From the NCBI RefSeq assembly GCF_003862495.1, contig NZ_RRCH01000003.1, positions 124,001 to 188,000 of the forward strand: a stretch of DNA of 64,000 nucleotides. The letters run 5' to 3'. Below the pieces are notes generated by a model, which ran no database searches, had not been told where the DNA came from, and was given only the letters and a program-made list of their open reading frames with translations. The position numbers and the translations under genes were made by a program. Shown here in pieces: positions 1-7,951 of the stretch. Each line of letters starts with the position of its first letter. Position 1 is the stretch's first letter. Source of the DNA: Halocatena pleomorpha. GTDB lineage: Archaea; Halobacteriota; Halobacteria; Halobacteriales; Haloarculaceae.

Positions 1-1
1 C

Positions 2-334
2 AACTCACTCGAAACCCAAACCAACGAAATGTCCGGCGAACTGTCGAACGCCATCGATGATTTCTCAAACGACATCGGTGCCCTTTCCTCGGATATCGAT
101 TCTCTCACGACCGAAATCGATTCTCTCAACGACTACGCTGATTCTCTGTCTGATGATCTCAGTACACTCGAATCGGATCTCGAATCGATCTCTTCTGACG
201 TGTCCCGGTTGCAGTCGCGGGTCAGACGGCTCGACAACAGCACCGCCACTGAAGAAGATCTCGAACAGATCCAGTCAGAGCTCGACAGCCTTGCGACGTT
301 CCGCCAACGAATGCAGTCGGTGTTTGATGGGTGA
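2..334 (+). CDS. coiled-coil protein, C-terminal part (5' end outside window)
   Basis: The frame is open from the first bases of the window, so this is the end of a longer gene. The ATG at 29 is probably internal. The visible part is a long run of heptad-like repeats rich in Leu, Ile, Ser and Asp (repeated S-D-I-x-S-L patterns), which predicts an extended coiled coil with strong negative charge. No catalytic motif is visible. It could be the tail of a chemoreceptor-like, SMC-like or surface-anchored protein; the sequence here cannot decide. The stop is TGA at 332-334. Confidence 0.6.
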   Translation, partial: NSLETQTNEMSGELSNAIDDFSNDIGALSSDIDSLTTEIDSLNDYADSLSDDLSTLESDLESISSDVSRLQSRVRRLDNSTATEEDLEQIQSELDSLATFRQRMQSVFDG

Positions 335-745
335 CCGTGGACGGACTGAACACATCCTTTCTGATCCGTTCATAGCTCGACCTTGTCTGTTGCTGGAGTG
401 GACGCCTTTGAGAGTCGTTGTGCCGCTTGCTGACTTCTTCCACTCGGGTGGGAGGGACGCATGGTCGAGATGAATCCGACATATTAAAGATTTCATCACG
501 CATTGATGTCTTTGTGCACGGGTTTCTGACAGTTACTTCGGTGTCTGCCCCAGCGGACACCGAAATCGAACGCGCGAAGCGGCCGTGCCAGCCGCTGCAA
601 ACCGACGGAGCTCTCCGTCCTCCAATCGGGGTATCACCAAACCGGGAAACGTTCTGGTTCCAACTGACCGGAACTGTCTCATCAATCTACCGACAGGAGA
701 CTCGCGCGTATCGGTGCAGGACCTCACGCTGCAACACAGGACCCA
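335..745. other. intergenic region with a 9-bp inverted repeat
   Basis: About 410 bases without a convincing gene. Short open frames on both strands lack family features and overlap each other. A perfect 9-bp inverted repeat (537-545 with 556-564, 10-base loop) could form a hairpin in RNA. It might be a terminator or a relic of mobile DNA. Nothing else is supported here. Confidence 0.4.
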
Positions 746-1957
746 GTGATGCTTGACATCGAGCAGTGCACTCGACGTCGAGCCTTAGCAACGGTCGGAA
801 GCTGTCTCGGCAGCGTGCTTGCAGGATGCATCGGAGCCTCCAGTCCGAGCAGCGATGAGACCGTTTCCGGCGGAACGGACACTGACTGGTCCACCATCGG
901 TCACAATCCCGCGAACACGAGACACGCCGAATGGGCAACGGTGGATTCGAAACCGACAGTTGCGTGGCGGTTCCCGATCGGTTCACCGATCGATCAACCT
1001 GTCGTCGCGGCGGGACAAGTGTACATCTCCGATAGCACCGCGCTTCACGTCCATGACGCAGCGACAGGATCACAGCAGTGGACAGTCGCCACTGACACCG
1101 CTCAGCTGTATACGGCTCCCACGGTTCGAGATGGTGTCGTCTATCTGGGAGTGAGGAACGGGCCAGAAAGCGTCGTGGCGTTGGATGCAGCCAGTGGTGA
1201 ACAACTGTGGGCGTTCGAGGCCCACCAAGCCGGTGCCGTGTCAGGCACGCCGACGCTCAACAACAACGGTGATACGCTGTACATCGGAACGGACACGGAA
1301 CGAGTGTACGCGCTTGATTCTGCTACCGGTGAGCCGCGCTGGCAGCAATCGGTGTTTGGATCAGTCACGACGAGTCCGGCAGTCGATTCACCACTTGTCG
1401 TCGTCACTACCCGTTCGGGAGAGGTGTACGCCTTCGATGAGAGCGGCACCACCCTGTGGCGGCAACGACTCCAAGCGGGCAGTGAGACGCCACCGGTGAT
1501 CTCCGATCGGACGGTGTTCGTCGGCGGGACGGATAACACTATTTGTAGCCTTGATCCGGTTTCAGGTCAGTATCGGTGGACCACGTACGTCAGCTCACTG
1601 TATCCGAGCGGGTTTGCCGTACGGAATTCGTCGGTGTATGCCGTCTCCGGCCGTCACGTCGTTGTTCTCGGAGGTGACGAAGGAAAGAAAGGAGTAACAA
1701 TCGATCTCGGGGCGTTCGTCAGGTGCGCGCCGATACTCCTCGATGATACGTTGTACGTCGGCGGTCGACGCCTGTTTGCACTCGATCCGTCAGGCGGCAT
1801 CGGAGTCGCGTCTATCCAGTTCGGGGGAAAGCACTGGTCTATGAATCTGGGACGACACGTCGGTCCAGGTGTCGCAGCGACGACCGAACGGTTGTTCACC
1901 CCTGTGAAACGCGACGACGGCGCTTACAAACTGGTCGCACTCGAAGTCGACGCGTGA
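746..1957 (+). CDS. Tat lipoprotein with PQQ-like beta-propeller repeats
   Basis: A 403-residue exported protein. The N-terminus has a twin-arginine stretch (T-R-R-R-A-L near residue 10) and a lipobox L-A-G-C at about residues 25-28, so it should be a Tat-exported, lipid-anchored surface protein. The rest repeats the PQQ_2/YVTN-type blade pattern (forms of VYALDSATGEPRW), giving about seven blades, as in BamB-like and quinoprotein-like propellers. No catalytic residues for a dehydrogenase are evident, so a binding or scaffold role is more likely. Start is GTG at 746 or ATG at 749; both keep the signal. Confidence 0.85.
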   Translation: MMLDIEQCTRRRALATVGSCLGSVLAGCIGASSPSSDETVSGGTDTDWSTIGHNPANTRHAEWATVDSKPTVAWRFPIGSPIDQPVVAAGQVYISDSTALHVHDAATGSQQWTVATDTAQLYTAPTVRDGVVYLGVRNGPESVVALDAASGEQLWAFEAHQAGAVSGTPTLNNNGDTLYIGTDTERVYALDSATGEPRWQQSVFGSVTTSPAVDSPLVVVTTRSGEVYAFDESGTTLWRQRLQAGSETPPVISDRTVFVGGTDNTICSLDPVSGQYRWTTYVSSLYPSGFAVRNSSVYAVSGRHVVVLGGDEGKKGVTIDLGAFVRCAPILLDDTLYVGGRRLFALDPSGGIGVASIQFGGKHWSMNLGRHVGPGVAATTERLFTPVKRDDGAYKLVALEVDA

Positions 1958-2067
1958 CCAGCGTCTGGTGTTAATCGTCAGGACAATTCGGACACGACGG
2001 CGAGAACGTTCCGGTGGTACCGTCCGAGACCGGTCGGGTTTTACTGCTCGGTGGGTTCGATTCGGTA

Positions 2068-2955
2068 ATGACGACCATTCGGGTAGCCGTCCCCCGGAAG
2101 GGACGGCCGTTGTACGCCGTTCTCGAACGAGTGGCGGACGAAAGCGGGGCGACGGCGGTAGCTGACCGGATCATCTCCACTCTCAGGCATGAAAAGTCAA
2201 TCACCAAGGGTGTGAACAACCCGAGCCAGTCGGTGTACGACCGGCTCGCGGAGTACAGCGATCCTACCGACGCGACTGCTCCGGAGTATACGCTCTACCG
2301 AGACGCTCGTTCTGGACTCCCCCGGCGGATCGTGTTCGATTCCGTGACGGTACCCATCGGAGACGATGAGATCCAACTCGTCGGCCGAGAGGAGCCGTTT
2401 CGCGCGCTGCGGAAACACGAGTTCGCGCTCGGATTCGATAGCGCCGATCTCGTTCTTGAGGAAGTTGTCACGCTTCGCTCCGATCCGCTTACCGACATGG
2501 ACGCGGTGAACGACCGTATCAACCCACACGACACCGACGTGCGTGTCGTCAACGGACTCGGTGACACCGTCTATCACACGCTGCTCGGGGACCCGGATGT
2601 CGTCGGCAACGATCCGACGCGGGCGTTCGTCGAATCCTACACCGGTCCGCTGTGTATCTCCCCACGGTACGAACGCCTTGTGGAAGCCGTGCTCGGCACC
2701 ACTGCCGTCGATACCGTTGAGTTCTGCTATCCAGACGACGGCGTCGAAGAGGAAGCCGCGATCGCTGACGCCGGTCTTGGCGTGTACCTTACCGTCTCCG
2801 GATCGACGGCACGGGAGCACGGTCTTGTCCTCGGTGAACGGCTCTTCCCGAGTGAAACCGTACTGCTTGAGAACCGAGCAGAGCTAACGTCTGCCCATGA
2901 ACGAACGAAAGGGCTGTTCGCAACGAGCGAAACGGTTGTTACGCCGTCGCTGTGA
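2068..2955 (+). CDS. HisG-like (ATP phosphoribosyltransferase-like) protein
   Basis: I start at the ATG at 2068, giving 295 residues; an upstream GTG at 2014 would add 18 residues that do not look family-like. The N-terminus (I-R-V-A-V-P-x-K-G-R) resembles the opening strand and loop of ATP phosphoribosyltransferase HisG, and the mid region (F-A-L-G-F-D-S-A-D-L-V-L-E) recalls the second periplasmic-binding-like lobe. The remainder is divergent, and hisC and hisF elsewhere in the window are not adjacent. It may therefore be a HisG-fold paralogue rather than the biosynthetic enzyme. Function is uncertain. Confidence 0.6.
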   Translation: MTTIRVAVPRKGRPLYAVLERVADESGATAVADRIISTLRHEKSITKGVNNPSQSVYDRLAEYSDPTDATAPEYTLYRDARSGLPRRIVFDSVTVPIGDDEIQLVGREEPFRALRKHEFALGFDSADLVLEEVVTLRSDPLTDMDAVNDRINPHDTDVRVVNGLGDTVYHTLLGDPDVVGNDPTRAFVESYTGPLCISPRYERLVEAVLGTTAVDTVEFCYPDDGVEEEAAIADAGLGVYLTVSGSTAREHGLVLGERLFPSETVLLENRAELTSAHERTKGLFATSETVVTPSL

Positions 2956-3171
2956 CCTTTCCGCACGAACCGGGTATCGCGTCAGTTAATCTGGTCGCTC
3001 ACTGGTTCAGAACGTTGATTGGCAGGACGGACATAGGCCGTGCTGATCATGATCCGGGACCGTGTTCGTTCGATCGGAAGCGTTCTTTTGTTACACTGTC
3101 CGACCGATCGGACGCGCCAGGCCGTTGAGGTGTGGCGAAATAATCGATTCGACTATGGGGTCGACGGATAG

Positions 3172-4449
3172 ATGGAGATGCTCGATATCGACCGCGCGGT
3201 GGTGTCGCTGGCGCTTGCGCGAATGGTCGATTCGTTCGGCAACTCGTTTCTGATCATCGTTCTCCCGCTGTACATCGCACGCGGCATCAGCGGCGGATTC
3301 TTCGGTCTGCAAGAGTCGCTTCTCACTGGTCTCATCCTCTCTATGTTCGGATTTCTCAACAGTTTCGGACAGCCGTTTACCGGTCGGTTTTCCGACCGGC
3401 TCGGCAGACGGCGGGTGTTCGTTTTAGCGGGGTTGTCAGTGCTGTGTGTTGCGAGCTTCGCGTACTCGTTCGCTACGAGCTACGCGGCATTGTTCGTCAT
3501 TCGGGCGGCCCAAGGCGTCGGCGCGGCGCTGACGATCCCGGCTACGGTCGCGCTCATCGACGAATACGCCACGGACACCAGTCGTGGCAGCAACATGGGT
3601 GTTTACAACACGTTTCGGCTCGTCGGCTTCGGTCTCGGACCGGTCGTCGCTGGTTCGGTCGTGCATCTAGGTCCGTACCACGTCTCGGCGCTAAACGGAA
3701 CGTATTCAATCAGCGGATTCAACGCGGCGTTTTACATTGCTGCCGGGGCGATCCTCACTAGCTTGCTCGTCGTCGCCGCGTTCGTCAAGGATAGCCCGCA
3801 GACCGAATCAACGACAGAGGAACTCTCCGTGTCCGTGTTCTCCAACGGACGGACAACGCTTGATCCCGTGTTCACGCTCTCGCTCGCGTCGCTGTTCATG
3901 GCGATCAGCATCGCGTTGCTCTCGACGATTGAGCCCCATGTCAACCGCCGGCTTCATCAGACGGCGGCGATGTTCGGCGTTCAGTTCGGGGCGTTCGTTG
4001 TGGCCCAAGTGCTCTTTCAGACGCCGATCGGCCACGCCAGCGATCGGTACGGACGGCGACCGTTCATTGTGATCGGAATGTTGCTGTTGGTGCCGTCGAC
4101 GCTCGTTCAGGGGTTCATCGGTACCTCTTGGGGGCTGGTGATCGCGCGGTTTGCCCAAGGCATCGCCGGGGCGATGGTGTTCGCGCCCGCGCTCGCGCTT
4201 GCCGGCGATTTCGCGCTGGAAGGACATTCCGGCACCCAGCTATCGCTGTTGACGATGACGTTCGGTCTCGGAACCGCTATCGGACCGCTCACCTCCGGCT
4301 TTCTCATCCGGTTTGGCTACCCCGTTCCGTTCGTCTTCGGGGCGGCGCTCGCGCTGGTCGGAACCCTTCTCGTCCTCACGCAGGTGTACGATCCCGGCAA
4401 GCCCAGCGGGGAGACAACGATCGGTGAACCGTCGACGCCCGACGATTGA
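3172..4449 (+). CDS. MFS transporter
   Basis: A 425-residue major facilitator superfamily protein with about 12 hydrophobic segments. The signature loop between TM2 and TM3 is present (G-R-F-S-D-R-L-G-R-R-R), and a degenerate copy lies between TM8 and TM9 (H-A-S-D-R-Y-G-R-R-P), the usual two-fold symmetry. It resembles multidrug or sugar efflux-type haloarchaeal MFS proteins, but the substrate cannot be read from the sequence. An alternative start two codons in (ATG 3178) is equally possible. The gene stands alone between unrelated genes. Confidence 0.88.
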   Translation: MEMLDIDRAVVSLALARMVDSFGNSFLIIVLPLYIARGISGGFFGLQESLLTGLILSMFGFLNSFGQPFTGRFSDRLGRRRVFVLAGLSVLCVASFAYSFATSYAALFVIRAAQGVGAALTIPATVALIDEYATDTSRGSNMGVYNTFRLVGFGLGPVVAGSVVHLGPYHVSALNGTYSISGFNAAFYIAAGAILTSLLVVAAFVKDSPQTESTTEELSVSVFSNGRTTLDPVFTLSLASLFMAISIALLSTIEPHVNRRLHQTAAMFGVQFGAFVVAQVLFQTPIGHASDRYGRRPFIVIGMLLLVPSTLVQGFIGTSWGLVIARFAQGIAGAMVFAPALALAGDFALEGHSGTQLSLLTMTFGLGTAIGPLTSGFLIRFGYPVPFVFGAALALVGTLLVLTQVYDPGKPSGETTIGEPSTPDD

Positions 4450-4543
4450 GTGTTAGCTCTCGTGAATCGCGTCACTCGACTACGCAATTTCCATTGATGT
4501 CCCCCATCACCAGCGGCGAAACACTTAGAATCATCCGAAAAAT

Positions 4544-4555
4544 ACGTATATACGT
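4544..4555. promoter_or_regulatory. 12-bp palindrome before the broken winged-helix gene
   Basis: acgtatatacgt is a perfect 12-bp palindrome ending 9 bases before the ATG at 4565. An A-rich element around 4536-4543 lies at TATA-box distance from that ATG. The placement suits an operator for autoregulation by the downstream regulator, which is an inference. Confidence 0.4.
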
Positions 4556-4564
4556 GATTATCGA

Positions 4565-5042
4565 ATGAGCACCATCGACGATACACCCCCCCTCTCGGAA
4601 ACGACTACAATCCGTTTTTGAGCAACTTTCGAACGATCGAAAGCTCGATCTCCTCGGATACGCGGCCGAGCAGGGTGAATTCACTGTCACGGAGCTGAAG
4701 ATCGATCTCGATCTCCCACACACGACTGCCCACGAGTACTGTCGTGAGCTGCAGTCCGCTGGTTTGTTGGAACGCAAACAGGGGAAGCCGGCACGGTATG
4801 CGCCCGTCGACTTCGAGTTCCATCTCTCGCCCGGGGTGATCGCAACAGCAGTTGAAACTGAATCGGAGACGCTCGATTATCTCGTCAATACCTACGGTCA
4901 AGACAGTATTGATGCGATCCTTGATATTTGGGATGCGGTCGAAGATGGAGAGTTGACGTACCGGGAGGCCAGTGCAACCGTTGAGATAGAGCATGTTGAC
5001 TTCCTGCGGGGCGCGTCCGAACTCGGTCTCTTTGAGCGATGA
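4565..5042 (+). pseudogene. winged-helix DNA-binding protein, frameshifted in a C7 tract
   Basis: The ATG at 4565 opens a frame that stops at TGA 4619-4621 after 18 codons. Removing one C from the C7 run at 4586-4592 restores a single frame of about 158 residues to the stop at 5042. The restored frame holds a wHTH (helix pair around L-D-L-L-G-Y to C-R-E-L-Q-S-A-G-L-L-E-R) and a C-terminal helical segment (G-E-L-T-Y-R-E-A) resembling small antitoxin-type domains. The second frame has no in-frame ATG or GTG before residue 60 or so. Either a sequencing/assembly slip, a real loss of function, or slippage-based switching explains it. Confidence 0.75.
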
Positions 5043-5070
5043 GTGTCGTGATACGAGAACGCGAGCGCAT

Positions 5071-5092
5071 ACCTGCGTCTTCAGGCGCAGGT
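5071..5092. repeat. left-end hairpin of the IS200/IS605 element
   Basis: acctgcg and cgcaggt pair over an 8-base loop. It lies about 100 bases before tnpA, the usual position of the subterminal foldback recognised by Y1 transposases. Confidence 0.6.
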
Positions 5093-5194
5093 CGAGCGGA
5101 CCATAGCGTATACAACCTCATTCGATAGCTGAACTGGATCTCTCCACGCTTTTCGGTGGTTTTAAGATAGACACAATCATAGTGTGCAGTTCAG

Positions 5195-5584
5195 ATGAAG
5201 ACCACACGGCACGCGACTTACAACCTCAACTACCACATAGTGTGGCTACCGAAGTATCGTAAGTCGGTACTCGTCGGTGAGGTTGTACGCCGTGTGGAAT
5301 CCATTCTTCACGAAATTGCGGACGACAAAGGCTTGGAGATTATCGACCTCACCATCCAGCCCGACCACGTTCACCTGTTTGTCAGCAGTCCGCCGAAACA
5401 CGCCCCGTCGCTCCTTGCCAACTGGTTCAAGGGGATTTCGTCACGGAAGTACAACCACCGTCACGTCACCCGTGACAGTGCCAAAATCCAGTGGGCACGT
5501 GGCTACTACGCAGGGACGGCAGGGCACGTCTCCAGCGAGACCGTCCAAGAGTACATCCACCAACACGAGGTGGGTGAACAGTGA
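5195..5584 (+). CDS. tnpA: IS200/IS605-family transposase TnpA (Y1 HUH)
   Basis: A 129-residue single-domain Y1 transposase, normal length for the family. The HUH metal motif is at H58-V-H60 within Q-P-D-H-V-H-L-F, and the nucleophilic tyrosine is probably Y104 in A-R-G-Y-Y-A. It cuts and rejoins single-stranded ends at hairpins. The frame is intact, so the protein could be active even though the partner tnpB is broken. The stop overlaps the tnpB start by 4 bp, which suggests translational coupling. Confidence 0.93.
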   Translation: MKTTRHATYNLNYHIVWLPKYRKSVLVGEVVRRVESILHEIADDKGLEIIDLTIQPDHVHLFVSSPPKHAPSLLANWFKGISSRKYNHRHVTRDSAKIQWARGYYAGTAGHVSSETVQEYIHQHEVGEQ

Positions 5585-6812
5585 CAGAGGTCAAAGAGAC
5601 GTTGGAACTGAAGCTTGTGAACCCGAACACCCACAAGCACCGCAAGCTCTGTGAGACGAAAACTGCCTACCAGCAGGCGCTTCACGCCGCGTTCAATGCG
5701 AACTGTACCACCCAATCGGCAACGAACGACGTGGTGGTTGACTATGACCTTTCAGGATACGCGAAAAACGCCCTCAAGAAGTACGTCCCGCAACTCTGTG
5801 GCGGAAGCTACGATGCAAAAGCGCTTCACGACGACCACCCAGTTCGATTCACGAACGAGGGGATTCGGTTGGACCACAAGCCACAGAACGCCATCGAATG
5901 GTACGTTAAAATCCCGCATCACGAGGATTATCACCTCTGGATACCGGCCCAGATAAATCCTGAACAACGCGAGTGGCTCAAAGCATTATACGCTGGCGAT
6001 GCAGAGATGGGCGAGTGTCGGCTGTTCGACCGGCGCGGGGAATGGTATCTGCACGTTGTCGCAACGAGAGACGTGGAAGAACGATCTACTTCGGCGCGAG
6101 AAACGCCGATTGGGGTAGACATCGGGGAAGCCTCTTTACTAACGGTGTGTCACCGTGACGAGCGTGGCTCCCCGACTGCACCCAAGATGTGGAACGATGA
6201 AGGCAGACAGTTCGACAACTCCGTGAGACGTATTTCACGGCGACTCGACGCCTTCAACAACGCGGTAGTGAACGGATTGCAGAACGGTATGGAGATGCGC
6301 TCTGGCGCGAAATCGACCAGATTCTTCACACCGTCACGTCGGAAGTGGTTGAGTACGCCGACCAGTTCGACAATCCCGTACTGGTGTTGGAGAATCTGAC
6401 GCATATCCGTGAGAACATGGACTACGGCAAGTTCATGAACCGGCGACTGCACGGCTGGGGGTTCGCCAAGATGCACGCCCAGATCCAGTACAAGGCCGCC
6501 GCGAAGGGAATTCGCGTTGAAACGGTGAATCCTGCATACACGTCCAAAACGTGTCACTGTTGCGGTGAACGGGGATATCGCCCAGAACAGGCGACGTTCA
6601 AGTGTTCCAATTCGGAGTGTTGGGTATCCGACTACCAAGCAGACGTTAACGCCGCGCTCAATATTGCAGACCGCTACCTCAGCGGAGAGAGCCATTCAAG
6701 AGAACACACGGACGGCGATGACTCGGCTGAGGAAGGGGGCCGTTTGACCGGCCCGCAAGACAGCCAAGCCGATGCTACCCAGCAAGAGACGCTTGGAACG
6801 TATGCGTCTTGA
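5581..6812 (+). pseudogene. tnpB: TnpB RNA-guided nuclease gene, broken by a 1-nt frameshift
   Basis: Two overlapping frames together make a full TnpB of about 410 residues. The first starts at 5581 and carries the N-terminal domain and first RuvC Asp (I-G-V-D-I-G-E). The second ends at 6812 and carries the RuvC Glu (V-L-V-L-E-N-L-T), a CxxC...CxxxxC zinc ribbon and the last RuvC Asp (Y-Q-A-D-V-N-A-A). The switch falls near 6255-6270: adding one base after GTAGT joins the frames. All three catalytic acids are intact, so decay looks recent, or this is a sequencing error. Start is GTG at 5581. Confidence 0.85.
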
Positions 6813-6820
6813 AACCTTAG

Positions 6821-6884
6821 GGCCGCGCTCGGCCTGAAATCCCATGGTGGGATTCCCGCGACTTTAGGCGCGAGAGGAGGTCAA
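6821..6884 (+). ncRNA. IS right end / candidate omega-RNA scaffold end
   Basis: Just after tnpB lie three consecutive hairpins: ggccg/cggcc (6821-6834), aatccca/tgggatt (6838-6854) and a third around 6855-6875, then a GAGGAGGTCAA tip. In TnpB systems the 3' end of the element encodes the guide-RNA scaffold and the guide follows the tip. The layout fits that; transcription is not shown by sequence alone. Confidence 0.5.
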
Positions 6885-6917
6885 GGTTCAGTGTTACCGT
6901 GTTGCAGTTTCGATCAC

Positions 6918-7259
6918 TCACTCCGCAGCAGCGTTGATCGCGCTGTTGAACGCGAACAGTTCTTTCGTCACAGCGCTCTCCTGAAGCCGGTAACGCTGGG
7001 GATGGGTCTCGGGGATCACCTCGATGAGACCGACATCGATGAGGATATCGAGATGCTTGCTGACCGTCTGGCGGACGAGCCCGGCGTGGGTTGCGAACTC
7101 CTGCACGGTGAACTCCCGGTCGGGTGGCCAGTCGAGCAAGGCATCGACGAGAAGCGGGACGCTGTCATGCTGTGTGAGGTACAGCCAGCCGCTTGGATTG
7201 CTCAGGCGGGCTTGTTTCGTCTGGGCGCGTCCGTCGGACGCAGAGTCGCTCTGGGCCAT
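6918..7259 (-). CDS. winged-helix transcriptional regulator (ArsR-like)
   Basis: A 113-residue protein with a compact winged helix at about residues 30-95: R-E-F-T-V-Q-E-F-A-T-H-A-G is the first helix pair and V-R-Q-T-V-S-K-H-L-D-I-L the recognition helix, followed by L-I-E-V-I-P as the wing. This is the common haloarchaeal one-domain regulator. No metal-binding cysteines are present, so it is unlikely to be a metal sensor of the ArsR type proper. It is convergent with the IS element and divergent from the gene at 7355; it may control that gene or itself. Confidence 0.8.
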   Translation of the reverse strand: MAQSDSASDGRAQTKQARLSNPSGWLYLTQHDSVPLLVDALLDWPPDREFTVQEFATHAGLVRQTVSKHLDILIDVGLIEVIPETHPQRYRLQESAVTKELFAFNSAINAAAE

Positions 7260-7354
7260 AGGTCGTGGCTTGACAGTACTAACGCAGAGGTGTTAAATGT
7301 TATTGCGCCATCCGTTAATGCATAGTAACATTCTTGTAACGATCGGGGGTATGT

Positions 7355-7678
7355 GTGACTGTGCCACCAACGACGCATCGTTGTGCGCTCCTCCGTCCCC
7401 TCGTCAGCAAACACCGATACGGTGCCCCTATTGCTAAGGACGAGTTGGTACGCCAAGCCGCCTTTAAGCCGCATGAGGAAGGTGCGGTTCGAACAGCATA
7501 CGATACCCTCTCCGATCTTCCATTCGTGTTGGATTATGGCCAGCGGGGAGTAATGATCGATTCCTCCAACTTTGGGGTACTTGCCGACTATCTTTACTAC
7601 GAATGCACCTGGCCTGTATGGGAGATTACAACCAAATTGAAACACTACGAAGGCTGGGACGATCACGAGTGGGCATAG
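7355..7678 (+). CDS. conserved haloarchaeal hypothetical protein
   Basis: A 107-residue soluble protein, starting at GTG 7355 (a second GTG lies two codons on). It has an N-terminal basic helical region (residues 10-45) and a C-terminal half rich in Trp, Tyr and acidic residues. I recognise no catalytic motif. It is divergent from the winged-helix gene at 6918-7259 across a 95-bp AT-richer spacer, so the two may share a control region. The next coding stretch at 7733 is in the same frame behind its TAG stop. Confidence 0.6.
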   Translation: MTVPPTTHRCALLRPLVSKHRYGAPIAKDELVRQAAFKPHEEGAVRTAYDTLSDLPFVLDYGQRGVMIDSSNFGVLADYLYYECTWPVWEITTKLKHYEGWDDHEWA

Positions 7679-7732
7679 CACAGTTCATCAGCGGTACGAG
7701 ACAGGACTCTCCCTACTGCTGGCGGGACGGCG

Positions 7733-7885
7733 TTCGCGCTGACGTGCGCCGAATGTGGCAACACCGTCACTGAGGAGGGCGTCGTGACGCGACTCGACGG
7801 CTCTGTCTATCACTTTTGCTGTCCGTCGTGTGAACAACAGTTCACCGAGACGTACGAGGAACTCCACGCTCGAACGTCCGAGTAG
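7733..7885 (+). pseudogene. small TRASH-like zinc protein lacking a normal start codon
   Basis: The frame ending at TAG 7883-7885 encodes about 50 residues with T-C-A-E-C-G, then Y-H-F-C-C-P-S-C, a four-cysteine zinc-binding layout like TRASH/YHS-type zinc domains. There is no ATG, GTG or TTG in frame between the preceding gene's stop at 7678 and the first Cys pair; only CTG at 7739 or the mid-domain GTG at 7784 is available. Either the start codon has been lost, CTG is used, or the TAG at 7676 is read through. The domain itself looks intact. Confidence 0.5.
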
Positions 7886-7951
7886 ACCAGTGCCTCCGCC
7901 GATCCGTGTGAGCACGTTTAAGCCCGGCCGTCCGTAGCCTTTATGTAGATA

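Larger units (their letters stand above)
5062..6884 (+). mobile_element. IS200/IS605-family element (tnpA + tnpB)
   Basis: Contains a Y1 HUH transposase gene overlapping a tnpB gene by 4 bp. The left end holds a hairpin (5071-5077 with 5086-5092), as used by TnpA for single-strand recognition. The right end holds three hairpins between 6821 and 6884 and ends in a GAGGAGGTCAA tip. The tip is fixed by comparison with a solo copy at 22959-22992, where identity stops at the same GTCAA. The exact left boundary is not determined; I place it just ahead of the left hairpin. The element directly follows the broken winged-helix gene. Confidence 0.85.

Noticed and set aside
2197-2820. Reverse 207-residue open frame opposite the HisG-like gene
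   Set aside because: Runs antisense through a well-supported coding gene; such long shadows are common in GC-rich haloarchaeal DNA, and it has no family motif.
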